Source: Planctomycetota bacterium (lineage in GTDB: Bacteria > Planctomycetota > UBA1135 > UBA2386). Taken from it: a stretch of DNA of 64,000 nucleotides. Shown here piece by piece: positions 45,616-54,322 of the stretch (position 1 is the first letter of the stretch; the number at the start of each line of letters is the position of its first letter). Below the pieces are notes generated by a model. It made no database searches and was not told the origin of the DNA. It saw nothing but the letters and a program-made list of their open reading frames with translations. A program made the position numbers and the translations under genes. The DNA lies in assembly GCA_028281765.1 (NCBI GenBank), contig JANQJF010000087.1, forward strand, positions 62,001 to 126,000. The letters are read 5' to 3'.

Positions 45616-46663
45616 CGCGATCGGCATCACGGGAATCGGGATCACGAGCGCCGCCGGTGCCGGAGTCGCCGCGCTCCAGCGGGCCCTCGACGCCGGCGAT
45701 GTGCGCGTTCGCGAGCTTGCGCCGGCGATCGTCGCGGATCTGCCGATGAAGCACGGCGGCGCGTTCGACCCCGCGGTTGTCGCGCCGGACGAACGACTGC
45801 GCCGTGCGCATCTCGCATGTGCTCCGGCGCTCGACGAAGCGCTCGATCAGGCGAAGTGTCCACGCGATCGTTCGTGGGGGCTCAGCATCGGCTCCGCGTT
45901 GCCCGGCATCGAAGCGCTTGAGTTGGCCGTCGAGAACGGCGGCGACATGCCGGCCGGGCCACACGAGTTGACCGAGGGACTCGCGGAACGGCACGGACTG
46001 TCCGCTGTCGCGTCGAGCTTCTCCGCGACGTGCGCGTCGTCGCTTTACGCGCTCGAAGCCGCGATTGCCGACGTGCGACGCGAGCGTGCGTCCGTGGTCG
46101 TGTGCGGTGGCGTCGATACCCTGAGCCGCTTCATGCAGTCGGGGTTCTGCGCGCTCGGCGCGCTCGCGGGTTTTCAGGACGGCGACAGCCTCGTGCTCGG
46201 AGAGGCGGCGTGCTTCCTCGTCGTCGAACCGATCGCTACCGCGCGTGCGCGCGGTGTCCGTCCGGTCGGTCAGATTCGGGGGCAAGCGTTCTGTGCGGAT
46301 GCCTCGCATCTCACGGCTCCCGACGAGTCCGGTCGCGGCATGATCGACGCGGTGCGCGCCTGCTTGGACGACGCGGACTGTTCGATCGCCGACGTGACCC
46401 ACGTCAGCCTGACCGCCGGCGCGTCTCCCAAGTACACCGAGATGTACGACAACGTGCGCGCGGAGCTGTTCGCCGACAGCGCGGCCGAGTTCCTCACGTG
46501 GGAACACTCGGTCGGACACGTTCTGGCGGCATCCGGGGTGTTCGGCGTCGCGCACGCGACGATGCAGCTCGCGCGCGGTCCCGGTTGCGTGCTCGCGTTG
46601 ACGGTCGGCTTCGGTGGTCAGAACGGCGCGACTCTGATCGACACGGTCCCGGAGGACGTGTGA
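45605..46663 (+). CDS. Ketosynthase-like protein with Cys but altered His/Lys site
   Basis: The 352-residue protein overlaps the preceding gene by 11 bases. It has the nucleophile block 'SFSATCASSLYALEAAI' (Cys143) but its first His block reads 'VSLTAGASPKYTE' (Thr270 in place of His). The Lys-containing block reads 'EHSVGHVLAAS' (Glu300 for Lys, His305 kept). It could act as an acyl carrier, an acyltransferase or a non-condensing partner rather than a normal decarboxylating ketosynthase. It belongs to the same operon. Confidence 0.72.
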   Translation: MRTDAIGITGIGITSAAGAGVAALQRALDAGDVRVRELAPAIVADLPMKHGGAFDPAVVAPDERLRRAHLACAPALDEALDQAKCPRDRSWGLSIGSALPGIEALELAVENGGDMPAGPHELTEGLAERHGLSAVASSFSATCASSLYALEAAIADVRRERASVVVCGGVDTLSRFMQSGFCALGALAGFQDGDSLVLGEAACFLVVEPIATARARGVRPVGQIRGQAFCADASHLTAPDESGRGMIDAVRACLDDADCSIADVTHVSLTAGASPKYTEMYDNVRAELFADSAAEFLTWEHSVGHVLAASGVFGVAHATMQLARGPGCVLALTVGFGGQNGATLIDTVPEDV

Positions 46664-47430
46664 CCGAAGTCGTCATCCGCGGTGCCGGGGTCGCGACGGA
46701 GTTTCCGGAGGGGCTCGAGGATCAGTTTCCGGGGCGTTGGAATCCGCGCCGCGCGATGTGGAACGATGCGGGCGTGCTGATCGAGGCGATCGGGCGCGCG
46801 ACCGAATCTGCCGGTTGGTGGACCCGCGGCAGCGGCGAAATCGTGCGTGGTGGCCAGGTCATTGGCGTCGACGACGCACCGATCGAGCCGTCGACCCGCT
46901 TTGCGCGCGACGTCACGCGTGGCCCGGGTGCGGCGCGCGCGACCGACTTCCTGTTTTCGCTGCCGTCGTCGATGGCCGCGATGGCGGGCGTCACGTTTGG
47001 CCTAGAGCAGTACCAGGCCACCGTAACGATGCGAGGACTGTCCGGGTTCCGTGCCGTCGCGCACGCGCACGACCTGATCGTCACTGGCCGGCTCGAGCGG
47101 GTCGTGGTCGGTGCGTTGTCGGTAACGGACGCGGGTGCCTTCACATTGGCTGTTGCCTGGTGTCTGGAAGCCGCTCATGCTGAGAGAATGACCGCGACCC
47201 GCATCGAAAGCTGCGACGTCTCCGATCGCGCTCCCGAGGCGGCGATCCCGAGTGCCGAGTTCTTGCCCGGCGTGCCCGAAGATCATCGCGATCTCGCAGC
47301 GCCGTCGATGTTGGCGGTGCAGCGCTGGCTCGAATCGAGCGAAGCCGGTTCGCGACAGAGCTTCGTGCACACCGACTCGCGTTTCGCCGGTGTCGGCTCG
47401 ATGACGGTCGTGACCTCGGAGGACGCGTGA
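46660..47430 (+). CDS. Short, degenerate ketosynthase-like protein
   Basis: The GTG start overlaps the upstream TGA. The 256 residues begin like a thiolase fold ('TEVVIRGAGVATEFPEG'). They contain 'SLPSSMAAMAGVTFGLEQYQ' and 'GFRAVAHAHDLIVTGRLERVVVGALSV', which match the first-half helix and strand of ketosynthases, but there is no active-site Cys or His and the second lobe is shortened. Similar short ketosynthase-like proteins occur in aryl-polyene-type operons. I infer a structural or docking role. The stop overlaps the ACP start (TGATG). Confidence 0.6.
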   Translation: MTEVVIRGAGVATEFPEGLEDQFPGRWNPRRAMWNDAGVLIEAIGRATESAGWWTRGSGEIVRGGQVIGVDDAPIEPSTRFARDVTRGPGAARATDFLFSLPSSMAAMAGVTFGLEQYQATVTMRGLSGFRAVAHAHDLIVTGRLERVVVGALSVTDAGAFTLAVAWCLEAAHAERMTATRIESCDVSDRAPEAAIPSAEFLPGVPEDHRDLAAPSMLAVQRWLESSEAGSRQSFVHTDSRFAGVGSMTVVTSEDA

Positions 47431-47693
47431 TGGTGACCGACAGCCAGCGGCTCGCAGTCAAGGAGATGCTCGTCAAGCAGCTGCGCCTGCGTATGGACCC
47501 GAGCGAGATCGCCGACGACACCCCGTTCTTCCAGGACGGGCTGGGTCTGGATTCGGTCGACGCGATCGAACTGGTGGCGGCGATCGAACAGGAGTTCGGT
47601 GTAGTCGTGGCGAGCGAGACCGAAGCGCAGCAGGTGCTCGTCAACGTCTCGACGTTGACCGACTACGTCGTCGAAAAGGGCGGCTTGGCGTGA
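47430..47693 (+). CDS. Acyl carrier protein
   Basis: The product is 87 residues, one four-helix ACP domain with the phosphopantetheine site D-S-V-D (Ser42) in 'GLGLDSVDAIELVAAIE'. The ATG is chosen because GGAGG lies 7 bases upstream, although a GTG three bases earlier is in frame. It carries the growing acyl or polyene chain for the ketosynthases encoded upstream and the FabZ-like dehydratase downstream. It overlaps both neighbours by a few bases, so its stoichiometry is tied to theirs. Confidence 0.93.
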   Translation: MVTDSQRLAVKEMLVKQLRLRMDPSEIADDTPFFQDGLGLDSVDAIELVAAIEQEFGVVVASETEAQQVLVNVSTLTDYVVEKGGLA

Positions 47694-48745
47694 CCTCCGG
47701 CTCGCCGTTCCGCACCTCGGTGCCGTACGACGAGCTCGACACGACTCCGCTGCGGGAGCTGCCGGACGCCGCGTGGGCGGAGGATCTGTTCTTCGCGGAC
47801 GAGTTGATGAACGCGGTGATCGACGATCACTGCGTGCGCATCGCCCTGGAAGTGTCGAGTGGTGAAGTTGCTCCAAAGCGGCAGCCGGAATGGAACTGGT
47901 TGCTCGATCGGCTCACTGTCGCCGGGCTTCGCGGCTTGAAGCCTCGTTGGGATGCGGATGCGCTGCGGGCCGCGATCGACGGCGCGCGCGACGGTCTCGG
48001 ACCGACGTTCGACCTGATCGAGCTGGCTGCGCGCGCCTACCCCGAATTCTTGCGCGGTGAGATCGATGGCAGTGCCGTGCTGACGAGCCGCGATGCCTTG
48101 CCGCTGTGGGAGCGATACTTCGACAACGGCAACGTCTCCTATGCGGCGACGAATCGGCTCGCCGCGTGGGCGGCCTCGAACGCGGTCGCGGCATCCGGCA
48201 TACGAGTGCTCGAAGTCGGCGGCGGCTTCGGCAGTGCCGCGGCGGCCCTGCTCGAGGTCGTGCGCGATCGCGTCGCCGAGTACCGCTTCACCGAGAAGGT
48301 GCCGTTCTTCATGGCGAAGGGGAAGATGCGGCTCGCGCGCGAGTTCGACGGCGTTCCGTTCGAGTTCGGTCGCCTGGATCTCGATGAACCGGTCGCCGAC
48401 CAAGGCGTCGAGAACGGCATGTTCGATCTCGTGTACGCCGTCAACGTCCTGCACGCCGTCGCCGATCCGGTGGCTGCGGCGCGCGCGCTACGGTCGACTC
48501 TGAAGCTGGGCGGTGCGCTCGTGCTCGGCGAGGCCGTTCGCGCGCGCGAGAACCGGGCCGTCCCGATCGAGTTCGTGTTCCAGCTGACCGACGAGTTCCG
48601 CGGCTTCTTCTCGCCTGCGCGATGGGACGCGATCCTGCGCGAAGCGGGGTTCGAGACGGTCACGGTCGCCCCCGACTTCGACCGCGTCACCGCGGTCTAC
48701 CCCACCTATTCGATCGCGTCGATCGTCGCGGAGAACCCGGCTTGA
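47690..48745 (+). CDS. SAM-dependent methyltransferase (PKS-type C-methyltransferase-like)
   Basis: The GTG start overlaps the ACP stop. The 351-residue protein has a ~165-residue N-terminal helical part and a class I methyltransferase core. SAM-binding motif I is 'VLEVGGGFG' (173-181), the acidic strand end is 'FGRLDLDEP', and motif IV-like 'FDLVYAVNVLHAVAD' follows. Motif V-like text is 'ALRSTLKLGGALVLGE'. This arrangement matches methyltransferases embedded in polyketide synthases and standalone ones in polyene clusters. It would methylate the ACP-bound chain or the finished product. Confidence 0.85.
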   Translation: MTSGSPFRTSVPYDELDTTPLRELPDAAWAEDLFFADELMNAVIDDHCVRIALEVSSGEVAPKRQPEWNWLLDRLTVAGLRGLKPRWDADALRAAIDGARDGLGPTFDLIELAARAYPEFLRGEIDGSAVLTSRDALPLWERYFDNGNVSYAATNRLAAWAASNAVAASGIRVLEVGGGFGSAAAALLEVVRDRVAEYRFTEKVPFFMAKGKMRLAREFDGVPFEFGRLDLDEPVADQGVENGMFDLVYAVNVLHAVADPVAAARALRSTLKLGGALVLGEAVRARENRAVPIEFVFQLTDEFRGFFSPARWDAILREAGFETVTVAPDFDRVTAVYPTYSIASIVAENPA

Positions 48746-49152
48746 ACTACATCCAGGCGCTGCCGCAGAAGCCCCCGTTCCGCTTCGTCGAGAAGGTCGT
48801 GCACGCGGAGTACGCCGTCTCGGCCGAAGGTCGCATGACTTTCGCGCCGGAGCACCCGGTGTTCGACGGCCACTTGCCGGGCGATCCGATCGTGCCGGGT
48901 GTGATCCTGATCGAGGCGCTCGCGCAGCTGTCCGGCATCGTGCTGATTCCGCCGGGCAGCGCGACCGCGATGGGCTACCTCGCGGAGGTCAAGCGGGTGC
49001 GCTTTCGCCGCTTGGTCCGGCCCGAGGAGTGCATCACGCTCGAGTCGAAGCTGATCCGCAAGCTCGGGTCGGCGGCTTCGTTCGAAGTGTCCGCCTCCGT
49101 CGATGGCGAAGAGGCCGCCGGCGGCGAGCTCGTCGTCGGGGGCATGCGGTGA
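48742..49152 (+). CDS. FabZ/hotdog-type 3-hydroxyacyl-ACP dehydratase
   Basis: A TTG start overlapping the methyltransferase stop (TTGA) gives 136 residues. The hotdog signature 'VFDGHLPGDPIVPGVILIEALAQ' contains the catalytic His44 and Glu58 of FabZ-type dehydratases. It removes water from a 3-hydroxyacyl-ACP to give a trans-2-enoyl chain, as needed for conjugated or unsaturated products. There is no ketoreductase in this operon; the SDR at 57876 is one candidate in the window. Confidence 0.88.
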   Translation: MNYIQALPQKPPFRFVEKVVHAEYAVSAEGRMTFAPEHPVFDGHLPGDPIVPGVILIEALAQLSGIVLIPPGSATAMGYLAEVKRVRFRRLVRPEECITLESKLIRKLGSAASFEVSASVDGEEAAGGELVVGGMR

Positions 49153-49868
49153 GAGCGCCTGTGCTGTTCTTCGGCACGCTGGCCCTCACCGGGTGCGCGA
49201 GCAGTCCGTTCGTCGATCTCGGTCCGCTGAGTGACGACGACGTAGAGCGCGTCTTGCGCGAGCGAACGACCAGCGCCGCGCCGCTCCACGCCGAGCTCGT
49301 CATCGAGTACTCCGACCCGGAGAACAGCGGCACCTTCGACGCCGTCGCGGTGTTCGATCCCGACGGCTCAATGGAGGTCCACGCGTTCAAGGATCTGATC
49401 ATCACGGTCGAGCACGTGTTCGATCTCGTGTTCACTCCCGAGACCTACGACATGGAGCTCCGCGCCGAAGACGGCGAGGAGCCGATCGTCGAGTCTGGCG
49501 CGACGGCGGACTTCGCGGGCCGGCATCCGGAATTCGGCGGATTCTTCTGGGGGCGCGAAGCGTTCTGTTTGCCGGGTTCGCTCGGCGCGACGATCGCGCT
49601 CCGACGGCTCGAAAGCCAGCCAATCGTGATCGAGACGGCGTTGCGGAGCGGCGCGCAGGTGACCTGGACCATGGATCCGGCGACGCTCGAGGTGACGCAC
49701 GGACACGTGTCTGCGCCGGAGTTCGCAGGCAACTTCCTCTACGAGGATTACCGTCGCGTCGGGGAGCTGTTCGTTCCCGGAGTCGTCACGTTCGCGGACG
49801 AAGCCCGCGAGATTCGGATCCGCGTGCACGTCGAGGACGTGGAAGCGCTCGCGAATCGCGACTTTTGA
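49149..49868 (+). CDS. Lipoprotein, possibly LolA/DUF4292-like, in the ketosynthase operon
   Basis: A GTG start overlapping the dehydratase stop gives a lipoprotein signal (VLFFGTLALTGC). The mature ~225 residues are strand-rich, with an opening helix 'DDDVERVLRERTTSAAPLHAELVIEY' and later 'GSMEVHAFKDLIITVEHVFDL'. This beta-sheet-around-helix pattern resembles LolA/LolB/DUF4292 carriers, but similarity is weak. The position in the operon suggests that it receives or anchors the pathway's lipid product at the envelope. Confidence 0.6.
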   Translation: MRAPVLFFGTLALTGCASSPFVDLGPLSDDDVERVLRERTTSAAPLHAELVIEYSDPENSGTFDAVAVFDPDGSMEVHAFKDLIITVEHVFDLVFTPETYDMELRAEDGEEPIVESGATADFAGRHPEFGGFFWGREAFCLPGSLGATIALRRLESQPIVIETALRSGAQVTWTMDPATLEVTHGHVSAPEFAGNFLYEDYRRVGELFVPGVVTFADEAREIRIRVHVEDVEALANRDF

Positions 49869-49905
49869 GTTCTCGTTCATGGTCGGGCCAGGCTTCGATA
49901 TCCGG

Positions 49906-50514
49906 ATGAAGAAGATCGTCTGCCTGCTGACCCTCCCGCTCTTCATGCTCTCCTGCGCGGCCCCGCCGGTGCCGGTGCACCACGAGAAGCTCGAGGGCGA
50001 ATACTTCACCGCACACTCGATCCGCGGTGAGCAATCCGGCGACGTGAAGGTCGTCTATCCGTCGAACTACCTGAAGTTCACCGACATCTTCCCGGCGGGG
50101 AGCAAGGTCGCGATCGACATGTATTCGTCGCGCCAGATCGACCTGCGCATCGACGACATCCCGTGCCGCATGGTGCCACGAGACGCCGACTTCGCGACGC
50201 ATCCCGACGCGCTGACGCGGTTCATCGACAAGCACTTCGCGCGTACGGCACCGGACATGAGTGGGATCGACCCGTCGCTGAAGGAGCAGCTCGACCAGGG
50301 CATCGCTCCGATCGGCTCGACGAAGGAAGAGGTGCTGCTCGGAATCGGCTATCCGAGCCACATCGACGACACCGTGCCGACGCATGCGCTCGAACGGGAT
50401 CGCATCCTCAAGAGTAACAAGTGGAGCTACCGCTACGCCGAGATCATGTTCGTGCCGGTGTGGCACGTCTATCAGTTCGGTACGGACGGGAAGCTGGTCA
50501 ACGTGATCCAGTAG
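49906..50514 (+). CDS. Lipoprotein with BamE/SmpA-like segment
   Basis: The ATG at 49906 gives a lipoprotein signal (MKKIVCLLTLPLFMLSC). The 202-residue protein has an N-terminal strand-rich part and, near residue 150, 'IAPIGSTKEEVLLGIGYPSHIDD', the turn-helix pattern of SmpA/BamE folds. It follows the previous lipoprotein by 37 bases and is the last clear gene of the ketosynthase operon. The BamE similarity points to an outer-membrane location, not necessarily to outer-membrane protein assembly. Confidence 0.6.
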   Translation: MKKIVCLLTLPLFMLSCAAPPVPVHHEKLEGEYFTAHSIRGEQSGDVKVVYPSNYLKFTDIFPAGSKVAIDMYSSRQIDLRIDDIPCRMVPRDADFATHPDALTRFIDKHFARTAPDMSGIDPSLKEQLDQGIAPIGSTKEEVLLGIGYPSHIDDTVPTHALERDRILKSNKWSYRYAEIMFVPVWHVYQFGTDGKLVNVIQ

Positions 50515-50534
50515 ACGGTCAACTCCATGATCGA

Positions 50535-51737
50535 TCAGTCAACCGCGAGGGCATCGAGGATCTCCTTGGATCGGTATACCTTCGCCGCTCTGCCGGGGCC
50601 CGGTCGCATTCTGATGCTCGTGAACTCTTGTAGGATCCCGCGCCGCTGGAGTGTCTTGATCTGTGCTTGAGCCGTCGGCGGCGGCACTGGATCAGCTCCT
50701 GGATCTGCCAGTAGTTCGCCCGCGAGTTCTGCTGTCACGAAGGGGAACGAGAATAGGGAGTTCGCGAGCCTCAACGGGAGCTGCGTCCGCAGGTCCTTTA
50801 GTCGATTGGCGAAACCCTCCTGGAGGTCACGAAGTCGATGAACACGAGCAACGGTATCGCTGGCTGCATCGATGACTGCGTCAAGGAAGAATTCGACCCA
50901 CTCCGTGAACGTGCCCTTCTGACTTACGAGCAGAAGGTGATCGTAGTACTCGTCTCGGCGAGCCTCGAGCGCACTCGACACGAAGAGCCAGGGCTCCCTC
51001 ATCACGCCCTCATGGACAAGCTGCAACGCGATGAGCAGGCGTCCCACTCTCCCGTTCCCATCATTGAACGGGTGGATCGTTTCGAACTGATAGTGCGCGA
51101 GCGCAACCCGAACCAGCGGGTCGTCGTCCGCAGTGTCCTTCGTATCCAAGTAGCCCCGCATTCGTTCCAGGCAGGGCTCGACATGCAAAGGCGGGGGGGG
51201 CACGAACCGCGCTCGCTTGATCCCACCGGCCTTGTTGCCCAGGTAGACTTGGTCGGTCCTGAGTTCGCCCGGGTATTTCCCTTCCCCGCGCACACCGCCT
51301 GACAGCAGGGTCTTGTGCAGGGAGCGGAGCAGGTAGGTTGAGAGAGGTTGCCCGTTTCGCAGTGCGTCGATTCCGTGTTGGAGCGCACGCTCGTAGTTTC
51401 GGATCTCGAGTCGATCGTCGTCGATGTCCGTGGGTTCGAGTCCCGTGGCATCATCGAAGAACGCCTCTTCGAGAGTCGTCTCCGTTCCCTCGATCCTGCT
51501 CGACAGCACGGCTTCGCGCTTCCGGATCGGCTTGATCAGCAGATCAGCTGCGGGCAGCGTTCGGATGCCCTCCACCAGCTCCCCGATCCGACGGTAGGCT
51601 GAACCGACTCGTCGCGTGACGCGAGCCGGCAGGTCGAGGCCGTCTGGCAGTGGATCTGGCAGGAAGGCGCGTAACCCTTCCTCCGCAGTTGGCACCAGCT
51701 GTCCTGGGGACTCTTCGTCGAATTCGGACTCGTTCAC
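50535..51737 (-). CDS. Fic-family protein with self-inhibitory motif and winged-helix C-terminus
   Basis: The 400-residue protein has the Fic active site 'HPFNDGNGRVGR' (222-233), with a catalytic His and phosphate-binding loop. It also has an N-terminal inhibitory-helix motif S-S-R-I-E-G (79-84), matching (S/T)xxxE(G/N). This is the class II layout with autoinhibition. The C-terminal ~80 residues look like a winged helix. It would transfer AMP (or another nucleotide) to a protein target, with possible autoregulation through the inverted repeat just upstream. The GTG start lies 7 bases from that repeat. Local base composition is lower in GC than neighbours, suggesting acquisition. Confidence 0.88.
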   Translation of the reverse strand: MNESEFDEESPGQLVPTAEEGLRAFLPDPLPDGLDLPARVTRRVGSAYRRIGELVEGIRTLPAADLLIKPIRKREAVLSSRIEGTETTLEEAFFDDATGLEPTDIDDDRLEIRNYERALQHGIDALRNGQPLSTYLLRSLHKTLLSGGVRGEGKYPGELRTDQVYLGNKAGGIKRARFVPPPPLHVEPCLERMRGYLDTKDTADDDPLVRVALAHYQFETIHPFNDGNGRVGRLLIALQLVHEGVMREPWLFVSSALEARRDEYYDHLLLVSQKGTFTEWVEFFLDAVIDAASDTVARVHRLRDLQEGFANRLKDLRTQLPLRLANSLFSFPFVTAELAGELLADPGADPVPPPTAQAQIKTLQRRGILQEFTSIRMRPGPGRAAKVYRSKEILDALAVD

Positions 51738-51744
51738 GCCCTGA

Positions 51745-51779
51745 ATTGTTCTTCGTTACGGCACGTTTCCAAGAACAAT
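51745..51779. promoter_or_regulatory. Inverted repeat upstream of the Fic gene
   Basis: A perfect 9-bp repeat, ATTGTTCTT (51745-51753) and AAGAACAAT (51771-51779), is separated by 17 bases and lies directly upstream of the Fic start at 51737. It could be an operator bound by the Fic winged helix or another repressor. Confidence 0.45.
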
Positions 51780-51781
51780 GC

Positions 51782-51881
51782 TTGGATTCTGTTCGATTGG
51801 CCCCAAGAATCGCCGAATTGATTCACAAAGAGGCCATCTACCAAGTGAAATTCGCGGATTGGGTGGTCGAACAGAATCCAA
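51782..51881. repeat. 100-base imperfect palindrome with 15-bp perfect ends
   Basis: The ends TTGGATTCTGTTCGA (51782-51796) and TCGAACAGAATCCAA (51867-51881) are exact reverse complements. The inner arms are still roughly three-quarters complementary (for example CGCCGAATT against AATTCGCG), so the element can fold into one long hairpin. It may be a MITE-like remnant, an RNA hairpin or a regulatory element of the Fic gene. No target-site duplication is obvious. Confidence 0.5.
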
Positions 51882-52115
51882 CGGCCCGCCTGATCTTGGC
51901 TGAGGCCGCATTCCGAGTTCAATCTCACGGGGGGCAGCGCGGGATGCCGGGCTTTTTGCCCTACTCGTTCATGGCTGGGAACACCGCACGTGACCGACCG
52001 GAATCCCGGCGTTCCACATGTGACCGAATGCGACCAGGCGCTACCGGACCCCGACCGTCGGTGAACCCCTTGCAACCCTCGGCAGCGCGGGTCGCGTCGG
52101 TTGCGTGAACCCTGC

Positions 52116-54278
52116 TCAGCGCTTCGCCGTCGCGCTCACGTCACCCTCGCGGACGTCGAGTCTGCGGTTCGCGTCGACGTCCGCGAGCACGGTGCGCTGG
52201 CCCGACGGCCAGAACACTTCGAGCTGGTCGACGCGCTTGGCGTCGCCGAGTCCGAAGAACGCCCACAGCGACTGGCCGGCGAGATAGCCCGACGTCGTCG
52301 AGATCTCGCGCACGATGCGACGTTCGCCGATCGTCGCGACGATGCGTGCGCCGATCCCGTCCTTGTTGCTCTCGGTGCCGTGCAGCTTCACGTGGAGCCA
52401 GTTGCCGGTCTTTTCGCCCTCGTTGACGAGCAGGCGCGTCGGGCGGCCGAAGCTCTGCACGAAGAGGTCGAGGTCGCCGTCGCCTTCGATGTCCGTGTAG
52501 ACGGCAGCGCGGCCGTCTTCAATGCAGTCGGCGCCGGCGATGTAGCCGACGTCGGCGAAGTCGAACATGCTCGCGTTGACCGTCTTGGCGCGACCGAGGT
52601 TGCGGTAGAGGACATTGCTCTCGTAGCCGTTGAGCGAGTTGTTGCCGAGCTCGACCCAGCTACCGGCTTCGTTGACTTGCACTTGCGAACGCAGACCTAC
52701 GTTCGAGACGAAGTCCATTCAAAGGTCGTCCTTCACTTCTCCGGAGATCAGTCCGTTGAGGACGTAGAGGTCGAGGTGGCTGTCGTTGTCGTAGTCGAAG
52801 AACACTCCACCCCACGCCCAGCCGGAGTTGGCCGTGCCGGTCGGCATCGAGACCTCTTGGAACTCGCCGTTGCCGAGGTTCGCGTAGAAGCGGTTGCCGT
52901 GGAACATCTCTTTGACGATCGCGAGCACGTGCGGGCGGAAGAGCCAGCTGACGGGCCACGGCGCCGGTGCGGGGTATCCCGCCTGATCGACGATCCAACG
53001 CGAGTTCGACGCCATACCAGCGACGAATACGTCGAGGTCGCCGTCGCCATCCGCATCGCCGAACGTCGCGCCCATGCTCGATCCGCGATAGACGATGCCG
53101 ACGTCCTCGGAGATCTCCTCGAAGCGGCCGTGGCCGTCGTTGCGGTAGAGGCGGTCCTGACCGAAGTCGTTCGCGACGAACAGGTCGACGTCACCGTCGC
53201 TGTCGTAGTCGCTCGCGGTGCACGCGAGCGCCCAACCCGTGTCGCCGACGCCGGCCTTCTCCGTCACTTCGCGGAACCGACCGTTCGCGTCCTGCACGAA
53301 GAGCTGGTTCGCCGTGCCGTTCCACGCGTTGTAGACCGGCTCCGGATCCTTTTGCAGCAGGTTGGCGCCGTTCGCGACGTAGATGTCGAGAGTGCCGTCG
53401 CCGTCGAAGTCCGCGAAGCAGGCGCCGGTCGACTCGCGGGACGGCGTGATGCCGAGCTCGCTCGCGCCGACTCGATCGAAGTGTGCATCCCCGCGATTCC
53501 GGAACAGGATGTTGTCGTGATCGAGCATGCCGACGAACACGTCACGATCGCCGTCGTTGTCGATGTCGACGATGATCGCGTAGCGCGCCTCGCCCTGCTC
53601 GACCGGGCCGAAGCCGCGCGCTTCGGTCGCGTCCTCGAAACGTCCTCCGCGATTCAAGAACAGCTTGATGTCACGGCCGCCGACGAGCACCGCGTCGTCG
53701 AAACCGTCATGGTCGACGTCGCCGATCCCCAGGCCCGAGCCCGGCAGGTACGCCCGCACGACGCCGCAGCGATCCTCGACGCCGCATGACGCCTGCACGA
53801 ACGCGATCCCGCGTTCACTCGTCTCGTCGACGAAGCGCGTGCCCGCGGTCGCGTAGATGTCCGCGGGGTCCGAGTCGATCGACGTGATCTCCCACGCGTC
53901 GCCGTGGAACCGGCAGTCGATGCGCTGCCGTTGGAACGTCGTGCACTTCGACGAGGTCGCGCGCACGCCGTCGAGACGCAGCGTACAATCCGCGGTGATG
54001 TGGTCGTCATCCGTCGGGGTCACCGAGTGGATGACGCAGTACGCGCGTTCGATCGAAGTCCACTCTGCGAACATCGAGTCCGCCTCGGTCCGCGCCGTCG
54101 CGCGCGCGGCCTCCGCGTGGAGGTCGGCGTACGCCGCAGCGTCTAGCGCGCGGAAGGCCTTCGGGTACGCCGAATGGACCAGCGCGTTGACGGGATCCAC
54201 GAGGTGGGTGCGGGTGTGGTCCCAAGAAGCACAGCTCGCCGCGAAGGTCACGGCGAGGAAACAGATCGACCTTCTCAT
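52116..54278 (-). CDS. CRTAC1-like FG-GAP/ASPIC-UnbV lipoprotein with in-frame UGA, probable selenoprotein (A)
   Basis: Read through one UGA (52719-52721), the frame encodes 720 residues. A lipoprotein signal (LAVTFAASC) is followed by an NTF2-like or helical region to about 150, then repeated calcium-binding FG-GAP/VCBS blades such as 'GDVDHDGFDDAVLVGG' and 'DYDSDGDVDLFVANDFG'. The UGA, codon 520, comes straight after 'SGEVKDDL'. The ASPIC/UnbV domain lies beyond it ('GDGDLDLFVQSFG', 'GIGARIVATIGERRIVREI', 'FGLGDAKRVDQLEVFWP'). Stopping at UGA would remove that whole domain. The divergent paralogue has its UGA at the same place. The role is unknown; by family it is an envelope calcium-binding propeller. 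Confidence 0.85.
52686..52721 (-). promoter_or_regulatory. UGA codon plus SECIS-like hairpin of CRTAC1-like gene A
   Basis: UGA (52721-52719) is followed by 13 nt and then an 8-bp stem, CGAACGUA (52705-52698) with UGCGUUCG (52693-52686, one U-G pair). It closes the tetraloop GGUC (52697-52694), which begins 22 nt after the UGA. Loop sequence and distance equal those of gene B, and the GGUC loop with flanking UGC resembles the E. coli fdhF element. Confidence 0.82.
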
Positions 54279-54280
54279 TC

Positions 54281-54322
54281 GGTGCTCGTGTGGCGGTGCT
54301 CGTGTGGCGGTGCTCGTGTGGC
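54281..54322. repeat. Three perfect 14-bp tandem repeats in the divergent CRTAC1 intergenic region
   Basis: The unit GGTGCTCGTGTGGC occurs three times without a gap (54281-54294, 54295-54308, 54309-54322). It ends two bases from the start codon of CRTAC1-like gene A, so it forms that gene's 5' leader in place of a Shine-Dalgarno sequence. It may be a regulator site or prone to copy-number slippage. Confidence 0.7.

Larger units (their letters stand above)
51738..52115. other. Lower-GC intergenic region rich in inverted repeats
   Basis: No convincing gene lies in these 378 bases; an open frame on the plus strand has no recognisable protein features. The region holds the Fic promoter area, two inverted-repeat elements (listed separately) and a short direct repeat TGACCGA at about 51991 and 52020. 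The first 180 bases are markedly richer in A and T than the rest of the window. Confidence 0.6.

Noticed and set aside
51650-52108. Plus-strand open frame of 152 codons as a gene
   Set aside because: It runs antisense into the Fic gene and across the palindrome, and shows no recognisable domain or ribosome site.
52719-52721. CRTAC1-like genes A and B as pseudogenes with nonsense mutations
   Set aside because: Both paralogues have the stop at the same column, both are UGA, both are followed by a matched hairpin, and the downstream domains are intact in frame.
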